From: a bacterium 1XD42-76
GTDB taxonomy: Bacteria > Bacillota > Clostridia > Lachnospirales > Lachnospiraceae
Direction: 5' to 3'
Length of the DNA: 64,000 nt
Assembly (NCBI GenBank): GCA_009917545.1
Contig: QZDW01000014.1
Location: forward strand, 62,001-126,000
The notes beneath the pieces were generated by a model. The model ran no database searches. It saw only the letters and a program-made list of their open reading frames with translations, and was not told where the DNA came from. The translations under genes were made by a program, and so were the position numbers. Below, in pieces: positions 57,763-64,000 of the stretch; positions within the stretch are counted from its first letter, which is position 1; each line of letters opens with the position of its first letter.

Positions 57763-57850
57763 GGAGAGTTATCGAAGCGGTCATAACGAGCTGCACTCGA
57801 AATGCAGTTGTCCTTTACTGGGCACGTGGGTTCGAATCCCACACTCTCCG
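57763..57850 (+). tRNA. tRNA-Ser (anticodon CGA)
   Basis: A complete cloverleaf: acceptor GGAGAGT/ACTCTCC, D-arm, anticodon stem CTGCA/TGCAG with loop CTCGAAA (anticodon CGA), a long class II variable arm, T-arm GTGGG-TTCGAAT-CCCAC, discriminator G and an encoded CCA at 57851-57853. It reads UCG serine codons. Confidence 0.93.
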
Positions 57851-57864
57851 CCAGAAATCTACGT

Positions 57865-57897
57865 CCACAAGCGAGTTTGCCGCTTGTGGGCTTTTTT
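57865..57897 (+). terminator. Terminator after tRNA-Ser
   Basis: A perfect 9-bp stem CCACAAGCG (57865-57873) / CGCTTGTGG (57881-57889) with a 7-nt loop, followed by GCTTTTTT. It starts 12 bp after the encoded CCA. Confidence 0.8.
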
Positions 57898-57916
57898 CAT
57901 TTGCAAGGGAGTTTAT

Positions 57917-58094
57917 ATGGACACAATAACGAAAGAGCCAAAAGCCCCCGCTGTGGAGCCGTCCGAGCAGGGCTACCAGCTTACCATCGCGCGACATCAT
58001 CCGGTTGGTCAGTGTTTTCAACGGCACAAGGACGGCAAGTGAAGCCATCCACGAAGCCGCCGTAAAGAAAATCCTTTACGACACCAGCAGTTGA
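57917..58094 (+). pseudogene. Small transposon-encoded ORF remnant (TnpW-like start)
   Basis: ATG 57917 (AAGGGAG upstream) opens a 41-codon frame starting MDTITKEPKAPAVEPSEQGY, like the small TnpW-type protein of Tn4451-like elements. It stops at 58042. A second frame across 57992-58094 reads DIIRLVSVFNGTRTASEAIH, another mobile-element peptide. The two appear joined by a deletion or frameshift. It lies between the tRNA and the recombinase remnant, so it belongs to a decayed mobile element. Confidence 0.45.
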
Positions 58095-58221
58095 AATTTT
58101 TATGTAATATCGTCAGAAGCAGCAGGTTGTCAGTTTGAATTTAATACTTTAATGCAATATAGTATAGTTGACAGACAAGTATAAACCCTGTTGTTTCTCG
58201 GACTGATAAGGAGGCAGTTTT

Positions 58222-59316
58222 ATGAGAGAACAACAGAATTACAGAGCCGCTATCTATTGCCGGCTTTCTTCCGAAGATGGGGCCGATCACGAGTCCATGA
58301 GCATTGGGAACCAGCGGGCATTGCTGACCGAATATGTGCAGAAACAGGGCTGGGAGGTTGTCGATACCTATATCGACGACAGATTTTCAGGTACAAATTT
58401 TGACCGTCCCGGCTTTCAGCGGATGATTGCCGACATTGAAAAAGGGCGTATCAATCAGGTCATAACCAAAGACCTCTCCCGGCTTGGCCGTAACTATATC
58501 ATGTGCGGGCAGTACACCGAGATTTATTTCCTTGGGCGTCATGTACGCTACATTGCCCTGAACGATGGCGTTGACACGCTGAACCGACCAGCAGCATGGA
58601 TATTACACTGTTCAGGCACATCTTAAGCGATATGTACGTCAGGGATATTTTTACGAAAATCAAGTCTACGCTCCACACTAAAACAAGGCGCGGCGAATAC
58701 CTTGGCGCACTCGACCCCTGCGGCATCCTGACGATAAGCACAAGTTGATTATCAACGAGGAAACCGCCCCTATTGTCCGCCGGATCTACTGCGAAGCCTG
58801 CGGGACATCCGGCGCAATGCCGGACTGTTCAGCGAGGATGCCGAAAAAACTGCACGACAGTTCATGGAATTGAAATGTGCCGATCAGCAGAAACAGGCTG
58901 CCGCGATGAAACGCGATCTAACCTCCGAAAAAAAGCGGCTGGCTGACCTGGATGTGAAGCTGAAACGCACCTATGAGGACAACATGGGCGGCAAGCTACC
59001 CGACCACATCTTTACCATGTTTATTGCAGACTATGACAAGGAACGGGCGACACTGAAAGAAAGCATTGCGGAAATGGAAAAGACGTTTGAAAAGGTGCAG
59101 GATACCAAAGCCGGTATTGACCGCTTTGCTGACCTTATCCGAAAATACACCAGCTTTGAAAAACTCGACCGCTTCATGCTTCACGAACTGATCGACCGGA
59201 TTACGATTTATGAAACGCCGGAGATGGGGTGCTGCTGCAAGGGTAAAGAAAAGCGCATTACCATCTTTCGTGGGTGGATTTTTTCAAGCGGCGCAAGCCG
59301 CAAAAGGCGGGCTTGA
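58222..59316 (+). pseudogene. Large serine recombinase (TnpX/TndX-type), frameshifted and internally deleted
   Basis: The N-terminal resolvase domain is clear from ATG 58222: AAIYCRLSSEDG, IDDRFSGTNFDRPGFQRM and ITKDLSRLGRNYI. After GVDTLN (about 58581) the reading frame shifts; MDITLFRHILSDMYVRDI continues in another frame, then DDKHKLIINEETAPIVRRI in a third. A deletion near 58795 joins this to the coiled-coil C-terminus (DLTSEKKRLADLDVKLKRTY to ELIDRITIYE), which ends at 59316. Intact members exceed 500 residues. The element that carried it can no longer move by this enzyme. Confidence 0.85.
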
Positions 59317-59833
59317 GGTGGCAACCCCAACAAGATTCCCATAGGACAAAATGAGCCGGTAGGCGAAATTTGGTACTGTGGTAGAATCTTGCTCTAAGAA
59401 ATTGCGCTGTGTGGTCTGTTCGCTTACTATCCGGCTATTGGCGGCTGGTTTGTTGCGTTCCGGTGAAAATTTCTCATGGAATTTTCTGATACACCAGGCG
59501 GACGGGGCGGGGATTCTGCAAAGCTGCGGAAACATTTCTCCCCTAATACATACAAACCCGCAAAATGCAAAATGGACGTTGATTTGCTGAAATTCCCCCT
59601 CATTCCTTACAAAACCACACAAGCCCGAATAGGCGGGAATTTTGAGAAATTTCTTCATTTTCCTTTCATTCCACACACCACCAAAAAGCCGGAAACGGTC
59701 AAACAAAGGGTGTGTCCTATTTCCCTTTTCGTTGGGCAATACGGCGGTTTTTCAAAAATGAACAGCCCCTTAATTAACTGATTACAAATCTTTTGTTTAA
59801 ATGCTAAAAGATGGATTCGGCAACATGGATTTT
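59317..59833. other. Non-coding stretch, end of mobile-element remnant
   Basis: About 515 bases between the recombinase remnant and the flavin reductase remnant. I see no gene with a plausible start, ribosome binding site and recognisable product on either strand. The short open frames here look like chance. Confidence 0.5.
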
Positions 59834-60332
59834 TTATCTTGCCGGACGTAACTGTGAATAACCGTTCCATGCAAACAACGCTTCTTCTGCGTCATTCCTA
59901 TAAGCCTGTTCTACATTGCAAATATACAGATAGCGGTCGCCAACCTCGTAATATTCTTTTAAACTACATTGAATTGCCACACGGCTATGAAAAGGAATTT
60001 TGATACTGTTTCCCTCTATCTCTGCAAGTTCAATACCAAGCTTCTCTGCCTTATCCATGTTGCGCCCCGTAGTGCTTCCACACCCCATTACTGCGTCTGC
60101 AATTTCCGCACCGGGAATTGTAAGGATAACTTTTTTTGGTATTCCGTACCATTTCGCCGCTGTATGAGGTCTTTGCCATTGCATAAGCAATCATATTCGG
60201 ATTAAAGGAAAGATAAGTCCACCATGAAACAGTGGCAAGGTTGGTTGAACCGTCCAGCTTCATGGTGCATATGACACTTACCGGGTTTGGAGATGTTAAT
60301 TTTGCAGCTTGGGGTAAATTGATTTTATTCAT
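59834..60332 (-). pseudogene. Flavin reductase family protein with a frameshift in an A7 tract
   Basis: ATG 60332 starts a flavoredoxin-like protein (SPNPVSVICTMKLDGSTNLA, SWWTYLSFNPNMIAYAMAKT). At 60131-60137 the coding strand has seven A. Removing one restores a continuous reading into VILTIPGAEIADAVMGCGST and on to the stop at 59834, giving about 165 residues, the usual length. As written the product stops at 60051. Family members bind FMN and reduce it or pass electrons to partners. It may be a real null mutation, a slippage site or a sequencing error. Confidence 0.8.
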
Positions 60333-60350
60333 AGTGACAAATTCCTTTCT

Positions 60351-60899
60351 TTATTGAATTGATTTCCCTAAATTGTAGGCTTCCTGTAATTCGGGTTTTC
60401 CGGCAATATCCCCCATAGCCATTACACCGCCACAAAGCACTTTTCCAATGCTTTTCCACCCTAAATGTTTTTCAAGATGTTCATACCAATAAAGAGTTTC
60501 TTCAAAGCCGTAGCCCTCGGCTGCCATAATGAGAACACTTTCCTTTTTAGGGTTTCGATAATTAGGGTCACATTCCGCAACAGCAAATAAGCGGTCAAAG
60601 GCAGTTTTTAACTGACCGCTGATAGTCCAATAGTAAAGCGGTGTTGCAAGAACAACTATGTCCGCTTCCTCGTAAACAGGGTAGATTTTATCCATATCGT
60701 CTTTTTGGACGCAAGGGCTGTCCGGGTTTTTACCACCGCCAAAACAGCCTTTACAACCGTTTATATTCATACTGTCAAGAAAAAACTCTGTCACGGTGTT
60801 TCCGGCTTCCTCTGCGCCTTTCTTAAATTCTGCTGTTAATGCCGCTGTATTTCCGGCTTTTCTTGGACTTCCATTGAGAATAATAATTTTTTTGTTCAT
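60351..60899 (-). CDS. Flavodoxin family protein (NADPH-dependent FMN reductase-like)
   Basis: A 182-residue flavodoxin-fold protein. IIILNGSPRKAGNTAALTAE is the FMN phosphate loop. CKGCFGG at about 54-60 is a Cys-x-x-Cys typical of iron-sulfur-flavoprotein-like members, and LATPLYYWTISGQLKTAFDR is the isoalloxazine-side loop. AAGGAGG precedes ATG 60899. It sits 11 bp after its paralogue and 18 bp before the flavin reductase remnant, forming a small redox operon. Confidence 0.9.
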   Translation of the reverse strand: MNKKIIILNGSPRKAGNTAALTAEFKKGAEEAGNTVTEFFLDSMNINGCKGCFGGGKNPDSPCVQKDDMDKIYPVYEEADIVVLATPLYYWTISGQLKTAFDRLFAVAECDPNYRNPKKESVLIMAAEGYGFEETLYWYEHLEKHLGWKSIGKVLCGGVMAMGDIAGKPELQEAYNLGKSIQ

Positions 60900-60909
60900 A
60901 ATTACCTCC

Positions 60910-61455
60910 TTAAATTGCATTGGCTAAATCAGCCGCTTTTTTGCAGCCCTCGGTTTTGTCTATATCGCCAACATTTAATACGCCGGGAATTAAAACCTCG
61001 CCTGCCATTTTCCATTTATTCAGTGCCGCCATACGTTCAATAGGAATACGAACTCCGTCCATGACGGACATATCATCTTCTTCACAACAGGTAATCAGCG
61101 CACATTCTTTTCCTGCAATATCCTTGCCGCCTACAACCATAGAAAAGATACGGTCAATGACACCTTTAATCTGCGCCGGGATAGAATACCAGTAGACAGG
61201 CATGGTAAATACGATAACGTCCGCTTCAAGAATTGCCGGTGCAATCGTGTTGAAATCATCATCAAAAGTACAGGCTTTTCCAGTAGAAAAACAGGTTTCA
61301 CATGCCCGGCAGCCACCCACTTTTTTTAATGCAGCGTCAAACCGTGTGATTGTGTGCCCCTTTGCTTCGGCTGTCTTGATGAAAGCGTCTGTCATGGCAA
61401 AGCTATTCCCGTTTTTCCGGGGGCTGCCCGTTATTACAACTATTTTTTTGCTCAT
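60910..61455 (-). CDS. Flavodoxin family protein (NADPH-dependent FMN reductase-like)
   Basis: A 181-residue paralogue of the next gene: VVITGSPRKNGNSFAMTDAF (FMN loop), CRACETCFSTGKAC (cysteine cluster) and FTMPVYWYSIPAQIKGVIDR. First gene of the redox operon, transcribed divergently from the HxlR regulator, which probably controls it. Likely acts in the cytoplasm on quinones, nitro compounds or electrophiles; substrate unknown. Confidence 0.9.
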   Translation of the reverse strand: MSKKIVVITGSPRKNGNSFAMTDAFIKTAEAKGHTITRFDAALKKVGGCRACETCFSTGKACTFDDDFNTIAPAILEADVIVFTMPVYWYSIPAQIKGVIDRIFSMVVGGKDIAGKECALITCCEEDDMSVMDGVRIPIERMAALNKWKMAGEVLIPGVLNVGDIDKTEGCKKAADLANAI

Positions 61456-61537
61456 AAAAATATGTTCTCCTTATTCTGTGAGATTGACTTTCTTTGATTT
61501 TGATATTATAATCTTAACAAGAATTAAAATAAAATCA

Positions 61538-61562
61538 AGTACGCACATATAAGTGCGATACT
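61538..61562. promoter_or_regulatory. Imperfect palindrome, HxlR operator candidate
   Basis: AGTACGCAC / GTGCGATACT around ATATAA (core CGCAC 61542-61546, GTGCG 61553-61557), midway between the divergent flavodoxin and hxlR genes. HxlR-family proteins bind such dyads to repress adjacent redox genes. Confidence 0.5.
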
Positions 61563-61602
61563 TACAATTAAGTTATATACTTGCTTAAAGGAGAGTTTAA
61601 AA

Positions 61603-61935
61603 ATGAATGAACGCTGTATTGCAAATGAATGTCTTGAAACGACAGGTTTCAGCTACACATTGTCATTAATCAATGGCAAATATAAAATGACTATTTTGTA
61701 TACCTTAATGGAGTTCGGAGTCGTTCGTTTTAACGAAATGAAAAAATACATCAGTGAAATTTCGTATAAGACTTTAAGCTCCACTTTAAAAGAATTAGAA
61801 GCAGACCAATTAGTGCATAGAAAAGAATATCCACAAATCCCGCCAAAGGTAGAATATAGCTTAACAGAGCGTGGAAAGTCTTTAATTCCTATTTTAGACG
61901 GAATGTGTGAATGGGGTGATAAAAACAGATTATAA
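61603..61935 (+). CDS. HxlR family winged-helix transcriptional regulator
   Basis: A 110-residue regulator with the family features: an N-terminal Cys (NERCIANECLE), then LINGKYKMTILYTLMEFGVV, RFNEMKKYISEISYKTLSST and VEYSLTERGKSLIPIL. Relatives with one or two conserved cysteines respond to aldehydes, quinones or disulfide stress (for example HypR, YodB). AAAGGAG precedes the ATG. It is divergent from the flavodoxin operon. Confidence 0.93.
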   Translation: MNERCIANECLETTGFSYTLSLINGKYKMTILYTLMEFGVVRFNEMKKYISEISYKTLSSTLKELEADQLVHRKEYPQIPPKVEYSLTERGKSLIPILDGMCEWGDKNRL

Positions 61936-61966
61936 AATGGGGAATGAGAGGGATTCCGTAGTAGTC

Positions 61967-62265
61967 GGGGGCTGTCGCACTAAGTAATTAGTGTGCAGCT
62001 CCTTTTCTATGCAAAAAAATAACTGCCAGACCTCGAAAGTATCCGGCAGTTGGTGTAAAATTAATGTATGACCAAACACATTAACTTACAGAAAAATTAT
62101 AGCCTAAATCAAAGCGGATATCCATTAAAACTTCCGCTAAATATTGAAACGATCATTCCGGAGGATGATTCTGTGCGGTTACTGAGTCAGTTTGTGGAGG
62201 CGATGGATTTGACTGACTTATATTCTGCTTCTGAAAGAATAAATTCAGTATCCCCGAGAACTCTT
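61967..62265 (+). mobile_element. IS1182-family element, truncated 5' end
   Basis: GGGGCTGTCGCACTAA at 61967-61982, the kind of terminal sequence seen at IS1182-type ends, forms a dyad with 61988-62002. ATG 62068 then opens the transposase N-terminus (MTKHINLQKNYSLNQSGYPL, then PEDDSVRLLSQFVEAMDLTD and VSPRTL). Homology stops at about 62265 and unrelated sequence follows, so only about 65 codons remain. Confidence 0.75.
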
Positions 62266-62328
62266 AGTTTTACGGTGATAAGGAAGTATTTACAACAACT
62301 TATCATCAACGCTGACAAACAGGGTGCA

Positions 62329-62400
62329 AGCAAAGGCAGGAAAAGCTGTCAAGGGCGCGTAGCGCGAAGTCTACCCTTGACAGCTTTTCCTGTCTTTGCT
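62329..62400. terminator. Long inverted repeat, probable terminator
   Basis: Arms 62329-62355 and 62374-62400 match at 26 of 27 bases (AGCAAAGRCAGGAAAAGCTG core), around an 18-base loop that has its own small CGCG dyad. It lies just past the 3' end of the minus-strand orf8/sigma pair and on the 3' side of the IS fragment. Confidence 0.7.
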
Positions 62401-62405
62401 ACCTA

Positions 62406-62610
62406 CTATCGGTCGAAGCGGAATTTCAATATGGCTTCAATCAGTTTTGCCTTTAATCTGTCCTGCGTATCGTCATTGATATGCCCTTTTATACATAGAC
62501 AGATATTTGATGTATGCGGTATAGTGCCGCAATACTGCGTCTACCGCTTCCGGCTCTCCGGCAACGGCTTTTTCGATTACCTCAAAAGGTATCAACTTTT
62601 TGTTCCTCAT
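62406..62610 (-). pseudogene. Tn916 Orf8-like helix-turn-helix protein, frameshifted
   Basis: ATG 62610 reads KLIPFEVIEKAVAGEPEAVD, then AVLRHYTAYIKYLSMYK, the start of the small Tn916-type excision/conjugation-associated protein. One extra A in the run near 62490 shifts the frame and gives a stop at 62473. Without it the protein continues GHINDDTQDRLKAKLIEAIL to a stop at 62406. The reading overlaps the sigma factor gene end by 29 bp, the layout seen in Tn916-like elements. Confidence 0.75.
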
Positions 62611-63040
62611 GTTTCAATTTCTCCCATTCTTTTCGTAACTGTTTCAGCGCAACATTTCTTCTGTGGTTTATCGTACTTCTGCAACGTCCGTACTGTCTGC
62701 CGATGGCTTCATCACGATAGCCAACGAAGTAATAAAGCAACAAAACTTCCCGCCTTAACTCCGGCAATTTTGATAATGCCGTTGCCAACCGTTCATCATC
62801 AACGATAACTTCCTTTCCCAATACAATAAATACAGTCGGCTTATCCTGTTTTTCAAAGTAGCTGTCCATAGCAGACGGTTCAAAATATCGTTCTGACATC
62901 AGATAGTCAAGGGATATTTCTCGTGCTTCTTTCCGCTTCAAATCCCGCCATGCGTTAATTGCTTCATGGCGCAGGACAATCTTGCAGAACGCATGGAAAG
63001 CATATTCGATATGTTCCATGAACTGTTCAGAATATCTCAT
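62582..63040 (-). CDS. Sigma-70 family RNA polymerase sigma factor of conjugative-transposon type
   Basis: A 152-residue protein akin to Tn916 Orf7. The N-terminal half contains FCKIVLRHEAINAWRDLKRK; the C-terminal half is a sigma region 4 helix-turn-helix, LPELRREVLLLYYFVGYRDE then STINHRRNVALKQLRK. In Tn916-like elements this gene drives expression of transfer functions when the leader attenuator opens. Here it stands with a damaged orf8 and no recognisable transfer genes in view. GGGGGTGAGA precedes ATG 63040. Confidence 0.85.
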   Translation of the reverse strand: MRYSEQFMEHIEYAFHAFCKIVLRHEAINAWRDLKRKEAREISLDYLMSERYFEPSAMDSYFEKQDKPTVFIVLGKEVIVDDERLATALSKLPELRREVLLLYYFVGYRDEAIGRQYGRCRSTINHRRNVALKQLRKEWEKLKHEEQKVDTF

Positions 63041-63083
63041 TTTCTCTCACCCCCTTTCTTCCCAGGAGGCCGCTGAAAAATTA

Positions 63084-63138
63084 GATATCACCGCCTATAT
63101 TTGGTATAATGTAATTATTCAATACAGGCGGTGATATT
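63084..63138. promoter_or_regulatory. Inverted repeat and -10 box before the IS transposase
   Basis: GATATCACCGCCTATATT (63084-63101) and AATACAGGCGGTGATATT (63121-63138) are complementary at 16 of 18 positions and enclose a TATAAT at 63105-63110. The right arm abuts the transposase ATG, so the hairpin can hide the start and limit transposase synthesis, a common IS strategy. Confidence 0.55.
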
Positions 63139-64000
63139 ATGGTTGAGCAACAACAGAAGTTGGTATTAAGTCCCTACATGGAAATATATGAATTAGTCGT
63201 TCCAAAAGACAACCTGCTCCGACAGATAAAAGAACTGGTAGATTTTGGGTTTATTTATGAAGAGCTTATGGATAAATATTGTCTTGATAATGGACGCAAT
63301 GCGGTCCCGCCTGTCAGGATGTTCAAATACCTGCTTCTGAAATCTATTTATGATCTGTTTGATATTGACATTGTGGAACGCTCTAAATATGACATGTCCT
63401 TCAAATACTTTCTTGATATGGCGCCGGAAGAAAGCGTAATCAATCCGAGCTCCCTGACAAAATTCCGCAAACTGCGCCTGAAAGATATGAACCTGTTAGA
63501 CATGCTGGTCGCGAAAACAGTCCGGATCGCATTGGAAAAAGGCATTATAAAATCAAAATCCATTATCGTGGATGCAACCCATACAAAATCAAGGTACAAT
63601 CAGAAAACGCCAAGACAGGCACTTTTAGAACAGTCAAAGAAACTGCGGCGTTCTGTTTATGAAACAGATGAAACAATGAAAGAGCTCTTCCCGGATAAAA
63701 ACACGGAAGATTCCCTGGAAAAAGAACTGGAATACTGTCATGCCCTGATTTCGGTCATCAAAGAAAAAGAAGAACTGTGCCGTTATCCTAAAATACAGGA
63801 AAAGCTGAATTTATTAGAAGAATCCGTAAAAGATGATCTGGAACATCTTGAAACCTCACAAGATGCAGACGCAAAGACCGGACATAAGACAGCGGATACC
63901 TCTTTCTTTGGATACAAAACGCATATAGAAATGAGTGAGGAACGTATTATTACAGCGGCCACCGTTACCAGCGGGGAAAAGACAGATGGAAAAGAACTGC
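63139..64000 (+). CDS. IS1182-family transposase (3' end beyond window)
   Basis: An open frame from ATG 63139 to the window edge, 287 codons. The N-terminal domain (LSPYMEIYELVVPKDNLLRQ, FKYLLLKSIYDL) is the DUF772-type region. The catalytic domain begins SIIVDATHTKSRYN (first Asp) and FFGYKTHIEMSEERIITAAT, characteristic of IS1182/IS5-like DDE transposases. It is a different member from the fragment at 61967. No defect is visible in the part shown. Confidence 0.88.
   Translation, partial: MVEQQQKLVLSPYMEIYELVVPKDNLLRQIKELVDFGFIYEELMDKYCLDNGRNAVPPVRMFKYLLLKSIYDLFDIDIVERSKYDMSFKYFLDMAPEESVINPSSLTKFRKLRLKDMNLLDMLVAKTVRIALEKGIIKSKSIIVDATHTKSRYNQKTPRQALLEQSKKLRRSVYETDETMKELFPDKNTEDSLEKELEYCHALISVIKEKEELCRYPKIQEKLNLLEESVKDDLEHLETSQDADAKTGHKTADTSFFGYKTHIEMSEERIITAATVTSGEKTDGKEL

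Noticed and set aside
57501-57842. Minus-strand frame of 113 codons starting MGFEPTCP
   Set aside because: It is a reading across the tRNA-Ser gene and stub; such tRNA-antisense proteins are frequent false annotations.
62068-62808. A 246-residue + strand protein
   Set aside because: Only the first ~65 residues are transposase; the rest runs through the hairpin and antisense of the orf8-like and sigma genes.

Overview
The window looks like a chromosomal segment of a spore-forming Clostridia, most likely Lachnospiraceae. The signs are choline/glucan-binding-type (WG-repeat) surface proteins, a SpoVB-like flippase, a clostridial nifS-iscU-mnmA-amidase operon, strong AAGGAGG ribosome binding sites, roughly 50% GC by eye, and Tn4451/Tn916-type mobile remnants. 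The last ~4 kb are visibly more AT-rich. I could not run any search, so names rest on motif recognition.

Layout. 1-17 kb: 3' end of a subtilase, a UMF1-type MFS exporter, a MerR regulator, an NhaC-type antiporter, a small secreted WG-repeat protein, an orphan LytTR response regulator, a 1472-residue secreted adhesin-like protein, a LysR regulator and a 1351-residue membrane protein with a large internal duplication. 17-37 kb: one co-directional exopolysaccharide (EPS) locus. It opens with a tyrosine-recombinase-like gene whose upstream region carries 21-bp inverted repeats around a promoter, a possible invertible switch. It continues with two GT4 transferases, a metallophosphoesterase, two Wzz-like chain-length proteins (one fused to a degenerate GGDEF domain), a Wzy-like polymerase, a CgeB-like transferase, four GT2 enzymes, a secreted beta-helix-type protein, a GT2-pyruvyltransferase fusion, a 31-codon coupling ORF and a Wzx flippase. 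It closes with a serine recombinase. 37-45 kb (minus strand): an opp-type peptide uptake operon ending in two amidohydrolases. One amidohydrolase has lost all its metal ligands, and oppB/oppC are joined by an apparent deletion. 45-53 kb: a divergent LysR gene, a nitroreductase, a potABCD polyamine operon with a near-perfect promoter and ~165-nt leader, and spoVB. 53-57.3 kb: nifS-iscU-mnmA-amidase. 57.5-64 kb: a tRNA-Ser stub, an intact tRNA-Ser(CGA), and a decayed accessory region. This holds a large serine recombinase pseudogene, a flavin reductase with a frameshift, two flavodoxins with an HxlR regulator, an IS1182 remnant, Tn916-type orf8/sigma genes and the 5' part of an IS1182-family transposase.

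How it works together. The EPS locus contains sugar transfer, export (Wzx), polymerisation (Wzy) and length control (Wzz-like), but no visible priming phosphoglycosyl transferase or Wzc-type kinase, so those must lie elsewhere. DNA inversion at the promoter and c-di-GMP-like sensing through the GGDEF-like domain are the two most interesting control hypotheses. The opp/amidohydrolase and pot operons are nutrient uptake systems. The nifS/iscU/mnmA group supplies sulfur for Fe-S clusters and tRNA 2-thiouridine.
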